This document shows positions 8,399-16,416 of a stretch of 64,000 nt of DNA, in pieces (the stretch's first letter is position 1; each line of letters opens with the position of its first letter). The notes beneath the pieces are model-generated. The model did no database searches. It saw only the letters and a list, made by a program, of their open reading frames with translations, and was not told the origin of the DNA. Made by a program: the position numbers and the translations under genes. Origin of the DNA: Streptomyces sp. MRC013 (GTDB lineage: Bacteria; Actinomycetota; Actinomycetes; Streptomycetales; Streptomycetaceae); NCBI RefSeq assembly GCF_023614235.1, contig NZ_CP094264.1, forward strand, positions 1,860,001 to 1,924,000, written 5' to 3'.

Positions 8399-9997
8399 TC
8401 ACTCCCACTCGATGGTGCCCGGGGGCTTGCTGGTGACGTCGAGGACGACGCGGTTGACGTCCTTCACCTCGTTGGTGATCCGCGTCGAGATGCGCGCGAG
8501 CACGTCGTACGGCATGCGCGTCCAGTCCGCCGTCATGGCGTCCTCGGACGAGACCGGACGCAGCACGATCGGGTGGCCGTAGGTGCGGCCGTCGCCCTGC
8601 ACGCCCACGGACCGCACGTCCGCGAGCAGGACGACGGGGCACTGCCAGATCTCGCGGTCCAGGCCGGCCGCGGTCAGCTCCTCGCGGGCGATGGCGTCGG
8701 CCTCGCGCAGCAGGTCCAGGCGCTCCCTGGTGACCTCGCCGACGATCCGGATGCCGAGGCCGGGGCCGGGGAACGGCTGCCGCTGGACGATCTCCTCCGG
8801 CAGGCCGAGCTCCTGGCCGACCATGCGGACCTCGTCCTTGAACAGCTTCCGCAGCGGCTCGATCAGCTTGAACTCGAGGTCCTCGGGGAGACCGCCGACG
8901 TTGTGGTGGGACTTGATGTTGGCCGTGCCCGTACCGCCGCCGGACTCCACCACGTCCGGGTAGAGCGTGCCCTGCACCAGGAACTCGACGGGCTGGTCGC
9001 CCGACGCCTCCGCGACGATCTCCGCCTGGGCCTGCTCGAAGACGCGGATGAACTCACGGCCGATGATCCTGCGCTTCTCCTCGGGGTCGGTGACCCCGGC
9101 GAGCGCGGCCAGGAACCGCTCCTGCGCGTCGACGACCTTCAACTCGACGCCGGTCGCGGCGACGAAGTCCTTCTCGACCTGCTCGGTCTCGCCCTTGCGC
9201 ATCAGGCCGTGGTCGACGTACACGCAGGTCAGCTGGGAGCCGATGGCCCGCTGGACGAGCGCGGCGGCCACGGCGGAGTCGACGCCGCCGGACAGGCCGC
9301 AGATGGCCCGCCTGTCACCGACCTGCTCGCGGATGGCCGCGACCTGCTCCTCGATGACGTTGCCGGTCGTCCAGGAGGGCTCGATGCCGGCGCCGCGGTA
9401 GAGGAAGTGCTCCAGGATCTGCTGGCCGTGCGTGGAGTGCATCACCTCGGGGTGGTACTGCACGCCGTACAGCTTCTTCTCGTCGTTCTCGAAGGCGGCG
9501 ACCGGCACGACGTCCGTGGACGCGGTGACGGTGAAGCCCTCGGGCGCGGCGGAGCAGGCGTCGCCGTGCGACATCCACACCGACTGCTCGGCGGGGGTGC
9601 CCTCGAACAGGGTCGATCCGGTCCTGCTGACGTGCAGCGGCGTACGGCCGTACTCGCGGGCTCCGGTGTTGTCGACCGTGCCGCCGAGGACCGTCGCCAT
9701 CAGCTGGAAGCCGTAGCACATGCCGAAGACGGGGACGCCGGCCTCGAAGATCTCGCGGTCGATGCGGGGGGCGCCCTCCTCGTACACGGACGAGGGGCCG
9801 CCGGAGAGGATGATCGCCCTGGGGTTCCTCGCGAGCATCTCGGCCACCGGCATGGTGGACGGGACGATCTCGCTGTAGACCCGGGCCTCGCGGACCCTAC
9901 GGGCGATGAGCTGGGCGTACTGCGCGCCGAAGTCGACAACGAGGACTGCGTCCGGGTTGGCGTCGGGCGAGGCGGCAGCAGGGGGCGCTGATGTCAC
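8399..9997 (-). CDS. guaA: GMP synthase (glutamine-hydrolysing)
   Basis: Converts XMP, ATP and glutamine to GMP, the last step of guanine nucleotide synthesis. The 532 residues include a class I glutamine amidotransferase domain (about 20-210) with nucleophile Cys in GMCYGFQLM and His/Glu in QYHPEVMHS. The PP-loop ATP pyrophosphatase domain has [15 protein letters not shown], and the dimerisation domain ends [12 protein letters not shown] 9997 fits the family length. The gene is divergent from the chorismate mutase leader across about 140 bp, so both promoters must lie there. guaB and guaB3 are also in this window but not in the same operon. Confidence 0.97.
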   Translation of the reverse strand: MTSAPPAAASPDANPDAVLVVDFGAQYAQLIARRVREARVYSEIVPSTMPVAEMLARNPRAIILSGGPSSVYEEGAPRIDREIFEAGVPVFGMCYGFQLMATVLGGTVDNTGAREYGRTPLHVSRTGSTLFEGTPAEQSVWMSHGDACSAAPEGFTVTASTDVVPVAAFENDEKKLYGVQYHPEVMHSTHGQQILEHFLYRGAGIEPSWTTGNVIEEQVAAIREQVGDRRAICGLSGGVDSAVAAALVQRAIGSQLTCVYVDHGLMRKGETEQVEKDFVAATGVELKVVDAQERFLAALAGVTDPEEKRRIIGREFIRVFEQAQAEIVAEASGDQPVEFLVQGTLYPDVVESGGGTGTANIKSHHNVGGLPEDLEFKLIEPLRKLFKDEVRMVGQELGLPEEIVQRQPFPGPGLGIRIVGEVTRERLDLLREADAIAREELTAAGLDREIWQCPVVLLADVRSVGVQGDGRTYGHPIVLRPVSSEDAMTADWTRMPYDVLARISTRITNEVKDVNRVVLDVTSKPPGTIEWE

Positions 9998-10100
9998 TAC
10001 GGCGGCCTTCCGGCGGTGGGAGGGGGTCGGTATCAGTCGATTCTACCGGCGTGGCCGACAAGCGTTTCGTCTCACCATCCGAACCGGTTGCCGATCCGGC

Positions 10101-10130
10101 TGGCAGGGGCGCCGTCCGCGGGTCCATACT
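10101..10130 (+). promoter_or_regulatory. candidate promoter of chorismate mutase transcript
   Basis: TGGCAG (10101-10106) and CATACT (10125-10130) are spaced 18 bp and resemble a vegetative promoter. Transcription would begin about 7 bases on, at or next to the A of ATG 10138, so the leader peptide mRNA would be leaderless. This also explains why no ribosome site precedes that ATG. Inference from spacing only. Confidence 0.4.
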
Positions 10131-10137
10131 TGCCGCC

Positions 10138-10209
10138 ATGCGCACGCACTCGACCTTCGTCTTCACCTATGGCACCGGCTGGTCCGGCTGCCCTGGTCGT
10201 GCTGCTTGA
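10138..10209 (+). CDS. aromatic-codon leader peptide (attenuator)
   Basis: A 23-codon ORF reads MRTHSTFVFTYGTGW and then SGCPGRAA. It packs Phe, Phe, Tyr and Trp codons within nine residues, the three end products downstream of chorismate. It lies 116 bases before a chorismate mutase gene and 24 bases before an 11-bp perfect hairpin. This is the layout of translation-coupled attenuation as in trp and pheA leaders: ribosome stalling at scarce aromatic charged tRNA would change RNA folding. Bases GGTCCGG (10181-10187, spanning the Trp codon) can pair with CCGGACC (10241-10247), which would disrupt the hairpin. Which fold forms under stalling is not resolved here. Too short for ordinary gene callers. 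Confidence 0.7.
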   Translation: MRTHSTFVFTYGTGWSGCPGRAA

Positions 10210-10233
10210 GCATCTGCTGACAAGCGACCTCCC

Positions 10234-10266
10234 AGGCGCCCCGGACCGACAAGGCCCGGGGCGCCT
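10234..10266 (+). terminator. attenuator terminator hairpin
   Basis: AGGCGCCCCGG (10234-10244) and CCGGGGCGCCT (10256-10266) form a perfect 11-bp stem with an 11-base loop, between the aromatic leader ORF and the chorismate mutase start. There is no U-run. Its position inside a transcript leader rather than after a gene argues for regulated termination. Confidence 0.7.
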
Positions 10267-10325
10267 GTCGTCTCCCCGGGCCACAGGACGGCCCGGAGCT
10301 CCGCGAGACACCAGGAGCCCCAGCG

Positions 10326-10658
10326 ATGACCCCTTCGAACGCCCCCGCCCGAACGCCCGGCGAGGCCGCCACCTGCAGGACCTCCACCGAGACCACCGGA
10401 GCGCGCACGGACGACGCCGCGGAACTGATCATCGGAGCCCGCGAGCGCATCGACGCGCTCGACGACCGGATCATCGGCCTGATCCGGGAGCGGATGGCCG
10501 CGTCGGCCGTCATCCAGGAGGCCCGCATCGGTTCGGGCGGCCGCCGGGTGAACCTCGCCCGCGAGATGGAGGTGCTGGCCCACTACAGGGACGCCCTGGG
10601 CAGGCCGGGCACGGCGCTGGCGATGACGGTGCTGGAGCTGTGCCGGGGCCGCGTCTGA
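10326..10658 (+). CDS. chorismate mutase (AroQ type)
   Basis: Monofunctional AroQ-fold chorismate mutase of 110 residues, converting chorismate to prephenate for Phe and Tyr synthesis. After a polar N-terminal extension of about 30 residues the helical domain shows AARERIDALDDRIIGLIRER-like sequence (actual IGARERIDALDDRIIGLI). It continues with MAASAVIQEARIGSGGRRVN, carrying the usual Arg/Lys ligands, and a final helix LAMTVLELCRGR. ATG 10326 has AGGAG eight bases upstream. It is the only gene after the aromatic leader and hairpin, so its expression should respond to charged aromatic tRNA. No other aromatic biosynthesis gene is adjacent. Confidence 0.88.
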   Translation: MTPSNAPARTPGEAATCRTSTETTGARTDDAAELIIGARERIDALDDRIIGLIRERMAASAVIQEARIGSGGRRVNLAREMEVLAHYRDALGRPGTALAMTVLELCRGRV

Positions 10659-11278
10659 GGCGGCCCGGACGGGGAGGCCGGCGGGGCGGGGCGCGTTCGG
10701 GACGGGGCGCCCTCACCCGTATGGCACGTGACCTGGGCCACACCGCCTTCGTTGGTCCCGGTGTCCGCGCCAGCGCGTGACCTCGTCGGAGGGTGTGGCG
10801 CATCGCGTGTGCGCCGTGGGACCGCGCTCCGGCGTATGTGACCGGACGGCAGGGGACAGCGGTCCGGTCAACCCGAAGGGGCGGTCGGCTCCGGGGACGC
10901 CCGGAGCCGACCGCCGCCCACGGGCGGCGGCTTCGCGGAAGTCCCTCGGGGGCGGGCGCGTCGTCGCCCGGACGCCCTGTCTCCTCCGCTTCCGCCGTCA
11001 GTACGAACCACCGGAGAAGCGGGGCTCAGCCCGCCGACCACAATCCGCGGACCACCCGACCGCCGGATGCCGCACGACCACCGGAACTCCCGGCGCCGCT
11101 GGTGACGGCTGCCCTCGCACCCCGCGCCGGGCCTCCCTGGTGACGGTCGCGCGCCGGTCGGGCTCACCGGGGATCCGGCGCCGTGTCCGGGGTGTACCCG
11201 ACCCGGCGGTCCGGCCCCGGGACGTACCGGGCCCACCCACCCGCCGTGCCGGCCTACCGGGAGCAGGCGGGCCGCTCC
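10659..11278. other. 620-bp gap with two strong hairpins, no convincing gene
   Basis: No ORF here has both a ribosome site and Streptomyces-like protein content. Two hairpins stand out. GCGGTCGGCTCCGG (10881-10894) pairs perfectly with 10901-10914 around a 6-base loop. CCGCCGCCC (10911-10919) pairs with GGGCGGCGG (10922-10930). The first is terminator-like but lies 220 bp after the chorismate mutase stop, and the two are mutually exclusive at 10911-10914. The right half may carry remnants related to the adjacent accessory block. Confidence 0.5.
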
Positions 11279-12219
11279 TCAGGGTGAGGACTGCCCGGTG
11301 TACCGGGCGAAGTCCTCCGAGCACGCGTCGAGGGCCGCCCGGGCCCGGCCGACCGAGGCACCCGCGCCGGCGGACAGCACGAGCTCCGTCGAGGTGGGGG
11401 TTTTCGCGGAGTGCCCCGTGCGTACGGTGCACTCGACGGACGACAGGGGGACGGCCGTGTGCGGGGGGACGCTCACGGCCACCTGGACCTCGGCGCCTCG
11501 CGCGGTGGCGCCCGCGGCCCCGATCAGCGCCTCCATGCCGGCCACGAGCGGTTCCGCGGCCTCCTCCCGGGAGCCACCGGGCAGGGGCAGGGTTCCGTCC
11601 ACGGTCCTCACGCCGATGCCCCGCAGCGTCGTGACCGTAAGCCTCAGGCTGCGGGCGCTGAACACCCGACGGTGGTGCAGGACGTACACGGCCGCCAGGG
11701 CCGTGCGTACGGTGTCGACGAGCGGTTGCGCGGTCGACGGGGCGGCCCAGCTCCACCGCCGGGCGGCGACCCTGCGCGGGGCGTGGCCCTCCGTGAGGGT
11801 GGTCAGGCCCTCGTGCACGGTGTCTCCGAGGTGCCAGCGTCCTCCATGGTCGAGGGAGAACAGGCGGCCTTCGTCGTCGACGGCGAGCAGCGCGTCGGCG
11901 TCCGTGCGTCCGAACGGGAACAACCGGGAGCCCGTGGACTCGCCGAGGAGCGCGCAGGGGCGCAGGGCGTGTCTCGCCTCGGTGGGGTCGATCACGCACC
12001 CCGTGGCCGCGACGTCGCGGCCGGGTCCCGTCGGGTGCACGCGCAGTCCGTGGAATTCGCGCAACGCCCGCTCGGCGGCCGGAAACAGTGTCCACGTGGC
12101 CCCGCCGACCACCGGCTCGGCGAGCGTGACGGTCCGCAGGGCGGCAAGCATGGCGGCGTCCCCGGCGTCACGGCCCTCGTACCAGCCGGCCGCGGTCAGC
12201 GGGTTCTCCCCCGGGTCAT
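11279..12219 (-). CDS. SUKH-3 immunity-type protein with extra C-terminal domain, frame break near start
   Basis: The SUKH-3 domain is clear: AAGWYEGRDAG, ALREFHGLRV, SRLFPFGRTDADALLAVDDEG. SUKH proteins neutralise secreted or contact-delivered toxins in polymorphic toxin systems. After about residue 150 there are some 160 more residues (from about STAQPLVDTVRTALAAVYV to the end) that I do not recognise; they may be a second immunity or binding domain. ATG 12219 overlaps the stop of the upstream deaminase gene (ATGA). One G must be added in the G5 run at 12208-12212 to join it to the SUKH-3 frame, giving MTRGENPLTAAGW. It is the last gene of the toxin block. Confidence 0.7.
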
Positions 12220-12605
12220 GACCCGATGACGTCGATACCGAGGCGGCGGAGCAGCGCCGAGCAGGAGCGGCACACCTTAGCGGGGGTGCCGTGCTCGGGG
12301 TCGCCCTGGGCACGGATCTTCTTCGAGACGAGGACGGCACCGGCGAAGTGGGCGACGGCCTCGTCGAGGGTGGTCGGTCCGGGATCGTTGCGCTGACGGT
12401 CCAGACCCCACAACTGGTCGGACACCAGAGCCGATTCGGCGCAGTATCCGAGGAAGGGCTCGCGCTGCTCCACCGGCAGGGTGTCGAAGAACCGCCGTAC
12501 GGAGGGGTGGAGTCGGGGTTCGCTGTCACCGGCGAGGTTGGTGTGGCTGTAGATCTGACCACGGACCAGCAGCGACGCCGCTACCCCGGGGACGAGGTCA
12601 GACAA
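12216..12605 (-). CDS. stand-alone YwqJ-type deaminase domain protein
   Basis: A 129-residue protein with the zinc motifs of the deaminase superfamily as found in YwqJ toxins: GYCAESALVSDQL (Cys-Ala-Glu) and KVCRSCSALL (CxxC). It resembles the C-terminal module of the larger toxin encoded just upstream but lacks any trafficking domain. Such orphan toxin tips usually serve as donor cassettes for recombination with the full-length toxin, or act inside the cell. The ATG at 12605 overlaps the stop of the preceding SUKH-3 gene by eight bases, and its own stop overlaps the next SUKH-3 gene. This makes a tight toxin-immunity unit. Confidence 0.75.
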   Translation of the reverse strand: MSDLVPGVAASLLVRGQIYSHTNLAGDSEPRLHPSVRRFFDTLPVEQREPFLGYCAESALVSDQLWGLDRQRNDPGPTTLDEAVAHFAGAVLVSKKIRAQGDPEHGTPAKVCRSCSALLRRLGIDVIGS

Positions 12606-13071
12606 AGTAATCCTCCGCGTCTTCCAGGTTGCTGCTCATCAGGTTCATCAGCGCCTCGTACTTCTCACTCCCGAGATAGTAGGCTCCGGTGTGGTGTGAG
12701 AAGAAGAACCGCCCCTTCTCGTCCATGAGGACGGTGGAGCCGTCGTATGTGTCGTAGCCGACCGGAAAGAGCTTCGCACCCAGATCGACGGCAAGCTCGC
12801 CGATCTCCTCGGCATCCCCCTTGAAGACGAGATGCGGCGTGAAGACGGCGATGTTCTCGGGGGCGGTGTCGATGACGGCACGCAGGAACGCGTGCTCCCT
12901 GACGAACGCGAGGGCGGGCGCGGAGGGTTCGATCTCCACACCGTAGGATCGGTACCGCTCCACCACCGTCATGACCGCCTCAGCCGCTTCCTCGCCGACG
13001 TCACGGCCGGGATACCATCCGGCTTTCGCCAGCCAGGCATCCACTTCCTCAGCCGAAGAAAGAATCGGCAT
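12598..13071 (-). CDS. SUKH-3 family immunity protein
   Basis: A 157-residue single-domain SUKH-3 protein: AKAGWYPGRDVGEEA, ALAFVREHAF, LGAKLFPVGYDTYDGSTVLMDEKG, FFFSHHTGAYYLGSEKYEAL. Expected to bind and block the deaminase toxin whose gene ends 13 bases upstream. ATG 13071 has GAGGGTG seven bases before it. Base composition is noticeably less GC-rich than the flanking core genes, consistent with transfer. The following deaminase gene overlaps it by eight bases. Confidence 0.85.
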   Translation of the reverse strand: MPILSSAEEVDAWLAKAGWYPGRDVGEEAAEAVMTVVERYRSYGVEIEPSAPALAFVREHAFLRAVIDTAPENIAVFTPHLVFKGDAEEIGELAVDLGAKLFPVGYDTYDGSTVLMDEKGRFFFSHHTGAYYLGSEKYEALMNLMSSNLEDAEDYFV

Positions 13072-13084
13072 TCTCACCCTCACT

Positions 13085-14780
13085 CTAGACGTGTGCCGTG
13101 ACACCGATCAGCGGGAGAATCCTCGAACAGGACCGGCACGGCTCTTTGTAGTCACCGTGCTCCTTCAGTCCGGTGGGGGAATCCTGCTCCCCGATCCGCA
13201 GGGAGTAGACAAGCGCCCCGCTCATCGCGCTGCGTATGTCGTCCGGTGTACCGATCGCTTTCCCGTCCCTGTCTTCTATACTACGCAGCCGGTCCGAGAC
13301 GAGCGCGATCTCCGCACACTTCCCGTGCCCTGCGCCCGGGTTCTCGCCGTCCGCCCGGATCTGGTTCTCCACCTGGTCGAGAACGTTCTTCAGTGCGGGG
13401 TGGACGTCGAGCTGCGACTGGCCGTGGCGTTTCGTGGAGCTGGTGTGGCTCGTCAGCGTTCCCTCGTGCAGGAGCCCGCCCGCGCACGCCTTCACCAGAC
13501 GGTCCTTACCGGGCGGGTTGTGCCCCGCTTCCTGCTTCTGGGCGTCGTCGGCCAGGGCGCGCGTCTCCCGGACCAGAGCGGCCCGCTGTTCCTCTTCGCT
13601 GAGGTGGTTCACATCGAGGGCGTCGCGCCGGTGGTGTTTCATCTTCCCCGCGCTCTGGCCGTGCCAGTCCGGCTGCGGGGACATCGGTTTCCCGTGGGGC
13701 CCGCCGGAGTTCCCGCCACCACCGCCTCCACCGCCACCACCGCCGCCTCCACCGCCGCCTCCCTCACGGCGACCGTCCTCGTCCGCACCGTCCTTCGCGT
13801 TGATGGACCGGACCCGGTCACGGACACCGCCGTCGGTGTCCCTGTGCGTCTTGGAGCTTCCGGTGATAGCGGCGGGGACCTTCCTGCCGACGTGCTCACC
13901 GAGGTCGTCGAGCGCCTTGGTGAGCTTCTCGGTGACGCCCTCGATGCGTGGCGTCGAGAACGGCGGTGAGCGAGTCCTTTCCCCTGGCCCGCCCGTGGTG
14001 GTTCTTGGCCTTGCCGAGCTTGCCGCCGGTCCGGGACTTCATGGTGACCTGGACCGAGGCCAGGTGCGTTCCGGCCTTCGCATGCGCGTCGTGGTCGATC
14101 CTGGGACCACCGCCCGGCCCCGGGCCACTCGGATCGTCAGCGGAATCGAGCCGGAGTCCGTCCTGGGCGGCTCGTTCTGTCCGGCCGACGTCGTAACCGT
14201 TCTGCACTCCGGCGGCGTTGAGCGCTGTCTGTATCGCGAGGTCGGCCACGACGTTCTCTATCGCGGCGACCGCGGGCTCGGTGAGTACGGTGACGATCTC
14301 ACCGACGGCGGCCTCCGCCATGTCCTTCAGGATCGCTTTGAAGGCGATGCGCGTCGCTGCGATCTTGGCGCCGGCCAGTAGGGTCGACAGACCGGCCGTC
14401 ACCGGCGCCAACGCCAGGGTGAGACCCACCGTGGCGCACGGGTCGGCCAGTTCACCCACAGCGGCGATCTTGCGGGCGACGATGATGTCGGCGACGCTGT
14501 CCAGCGCACCCGCCACCAGACGGGCGGCTTTGGCCATGTCCTTGTGCTTGCCCTGCACCTTCGCCCAGTGCTGGTCGAGGGCCGTGAGCGATTCGCTCTG
14601 CCCACTGGAGAGCAGCACCTGCACGTGTCCGTAGGCGACTCCGGCGTCGTCCTCCGCGTCGTCCGCGAACTCCCGCAAGGAGTCCGCCATATCGCGGTAG
14701 GCGTCCTCGTCGACATTGGGCCAGCCCACGCCGACGACATCGAGCATCGTGTCGACACCTTCAGGGATCGTATAACCCAC
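13085..14780 (-). pseudogene. polymorphic toxin: WXG-like N-terminus, YwqJ deaminase C-terminus, one frameshift
   Basis: GTG 14780 (GGGAGGG just upstream) starts a helical N-terminal region with WPNVDEDAYRDMADSLREFA, like the WXG/ESX-type secretion domains of actinobacterial toxins. A hydrophobic middle follows (LALAPVTAGLSTLLAGAKIAA). The frame is lost near 13943-13950, where one extra base turns ATIEGVTEKLTKALDDLGEH into a premature end. After the break come HVGRKVPAAITGSSKTHRDT, a run of 17 glycines (13712-13762) and the deaminase domain with GHGKCAEIALVSDRL and EPCRSCSRIL. Restored length is about 564 residues. An IS5 element lies about 90 bp upstream and may separate it from its promoter. 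Either inactivated or mis-sequenced. Confidence 0.75.
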
Positions 14781-14868
14781 GACGCCCTCCCCCGCTTTCC
14801 GCCGCAAAGCGGCTTAAACACCCCACCAACCTCGGCCAACGTACTATGGGACGCATGACGTGAACTAG

Positions 14869-15964
14869 GGCGCGTATCGAGTCGTGATCAATCTGTGGGA
14901 TGTGTCTTTGTGGCGCGGTCTGGTCCGGTAGACCGTCGTATGTGACGCGAGTGCAACTGACCGACCCGGAGTGGGAGTTCATCGAGCCGTACCTGCCGAT
15001 CGGTGAGTACGGCCCGTACCCCGAGCGGTTGCGGCAGCAGTTTGAGGGCGTGATCTGGCGGTTCAAGACGGGCGGCCAGTGGCGGGAGATGCCGGCAGGG
15101 TTCGGTGCATGGTCGACCGTCCACAACCGCTTCCGGCAGTGGCGTGACGCCGGGGTCTTCGAGGCCCTGCTGGAGGGCCTGATCGCGGAAGCTGCGAAGC
15201 GCGGTGAGGTGGACCTGTCCCTGGTCAGCATCGACTCCACCACCGCCCGTGCCCACCACGACGCGGCCGGGATGCACCTCGACGAGGACGTCGTCACCGC
15301 CCTGGAGAAAGCCGCCGCCGAGGAGGAGAAGGCCAGGTCAAAGGGGGCGGCCTCGAAGAACAAAGCGGGCAGGAGACCGAAAGCGATCCCGCGCGGGAAG
15401 AACGACGACGCGTCCGGCGTCGGCGGAAACTCCGGCTGAAGGCCGCCCTCCTGGGACGCTCCAGGGGCGGGCAGACCAGCAAGGTCCACCTCGCCGCCGA
15501 CCGCAAGTGCCGCCCGCTGGCGTTCATCCTGACCGCGGGCCAGGCAGCGGACAGCCCGCAGTTCATCCCCGTCCTGAAGAAGGTGCGGGTGCGCGGGCCC
15601 GTCGGCCGCCCCCGAACCCGGCCGGACGCGGTCGCCGGAGACAAGGCTTACTCGTCTCGCGGCAACCGTGCCCACCTGCGCAAACGCCGTATCAAAGCGG
15701 TCATCCCGGAGAAGAAGGACCAGGCCGCCAACCGGAAGAAGAAGGGCAGCGGAGGCGGCAGGCCCGTCAGTCACGACACCGAGCTCTACAAGGAACGGAA
15801 CACCGTCGAGCGGGCGATCAACAGGATGAAGGCATGGCGAGGCATCGCCACCCGCTACGACAAGACCCCGGGGAGCTACCTCGCCGGACTCCACCTCCGG
15901 GCATCCGTGATCTGGATCAAGGACCTCACACGAGCCACCCCTTGATCACAACCGAATACGCCCC
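14869..15964 (+). mobile_element. IS5-family insertion sequence with CTAG target duplication
   Basis: Both ends carry CTAG (14865-14868 and 15965-15968). The flanking inverted repeats run from there inward for about 26 bp counting the CTAG and match at 21 positions; both contain GCGTAT and GTGATCA. The element is about 1.1 kb with one transposase gene in two overlapping frames. A 4-bp CTAG/YTAR duplication suits the IS5 group. It lies 85 bp upstream of the toxin gene, and no gene is visibly interrupted. Confidence 0.85.
14942..15945 (+). CDS. IS5-family DDE transposase (two frames, probable -1 frameshift)
   Basis: Frame 1 (14942-15439) has the DUF4096-like start LTDPEWEFIEPYLP, the IWRFKTGGQWREMP helix and the first catalytic Asp in SLVSIDSTTARAHH. 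Frame 2, open before 15430 and running to 15945, has LLGRSRGGQTSKVHLAAD, the second Asp in AVAGDKAYSSRGNR and Glu in YKERNTVERAINRMKAW. AAAGGGGG at 15340-15347 lies in frame as A-AAG-GGG, a good -1 slippery site, and slipping there joins both frames into a 334-residue protein. All three catalytic acidic residues are intact, so the element may be active. Confidence 0.88.
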
Positions 15965-16246
15965 CTAGTGGTCTGAGCAGGCGTCATGGCGTCGGTCGCG
16001 GTCTCCGCCCGGGAAGCCCACCGGCGGTTCCGGTCCGGACGCGCACCGTGGGTCGTCAGTCCGCCCGGCTGTTCCCACAGCTTCCGGCCGCACGCGAGTG
16101 GTCCCGCCATGGCCGGTTGCGCCCCGGGCGCCGGAGGCGTCCTGCCGCGTTCCGTCCGCCGTGCCGCCCCGGCCCCGGTGCCGCGCCGCGCCGAGGGGCG
16201 GCGGGTGGACGGCGCGGTGCCGTGACCGCCGTGGAGGATGATCCGG

Positions 16247-16260
16247 GCATCACGTGATGC
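16247..16260. promoter_or_regulatory. 14-bp perfect palindrome upstream of surface protein gene
   Basis: GCATCACGTGATGC is a perfect palindrome 157 bp before the TTG start of the LAETG protein gene, in the 15969-16416 gap that otherwise shows no gene. An E-box-like CACGTG core fits a dimeric regulator site. Which protein binds is unknown. Confidence 0.4.
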
Positions 16261-16416
16261 AGGTCATGTGAAAAGTTCGCGGTCCGCGGGCAACCCCTGT
16301 CCGTCGTCGCCGGTCAAGCATGCGACACAGGGGCCGTGCCCGTCGCACGCGACGGCTCGGGCCCAACCGCACCCCGTGCCGCGTCCGGCGGCACGCCCCA
16401 CCCACAAGGGCTCGAC

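Noticed and set aside
10721..10780. A 19-codon ORF after the chorismate mutase gene as a second leader peptide
   Set aside because: No regulatory amino-acid run, no ribosome site and no downstream gene it could control within 500 bp.
13723..13762. CRISPR-like or minisatellite array at the triplet tract
   Set aside because: It is a simple in-frame glycine codon tract within the toxin gene, with no spacers and no fixed unit longer than three bases.
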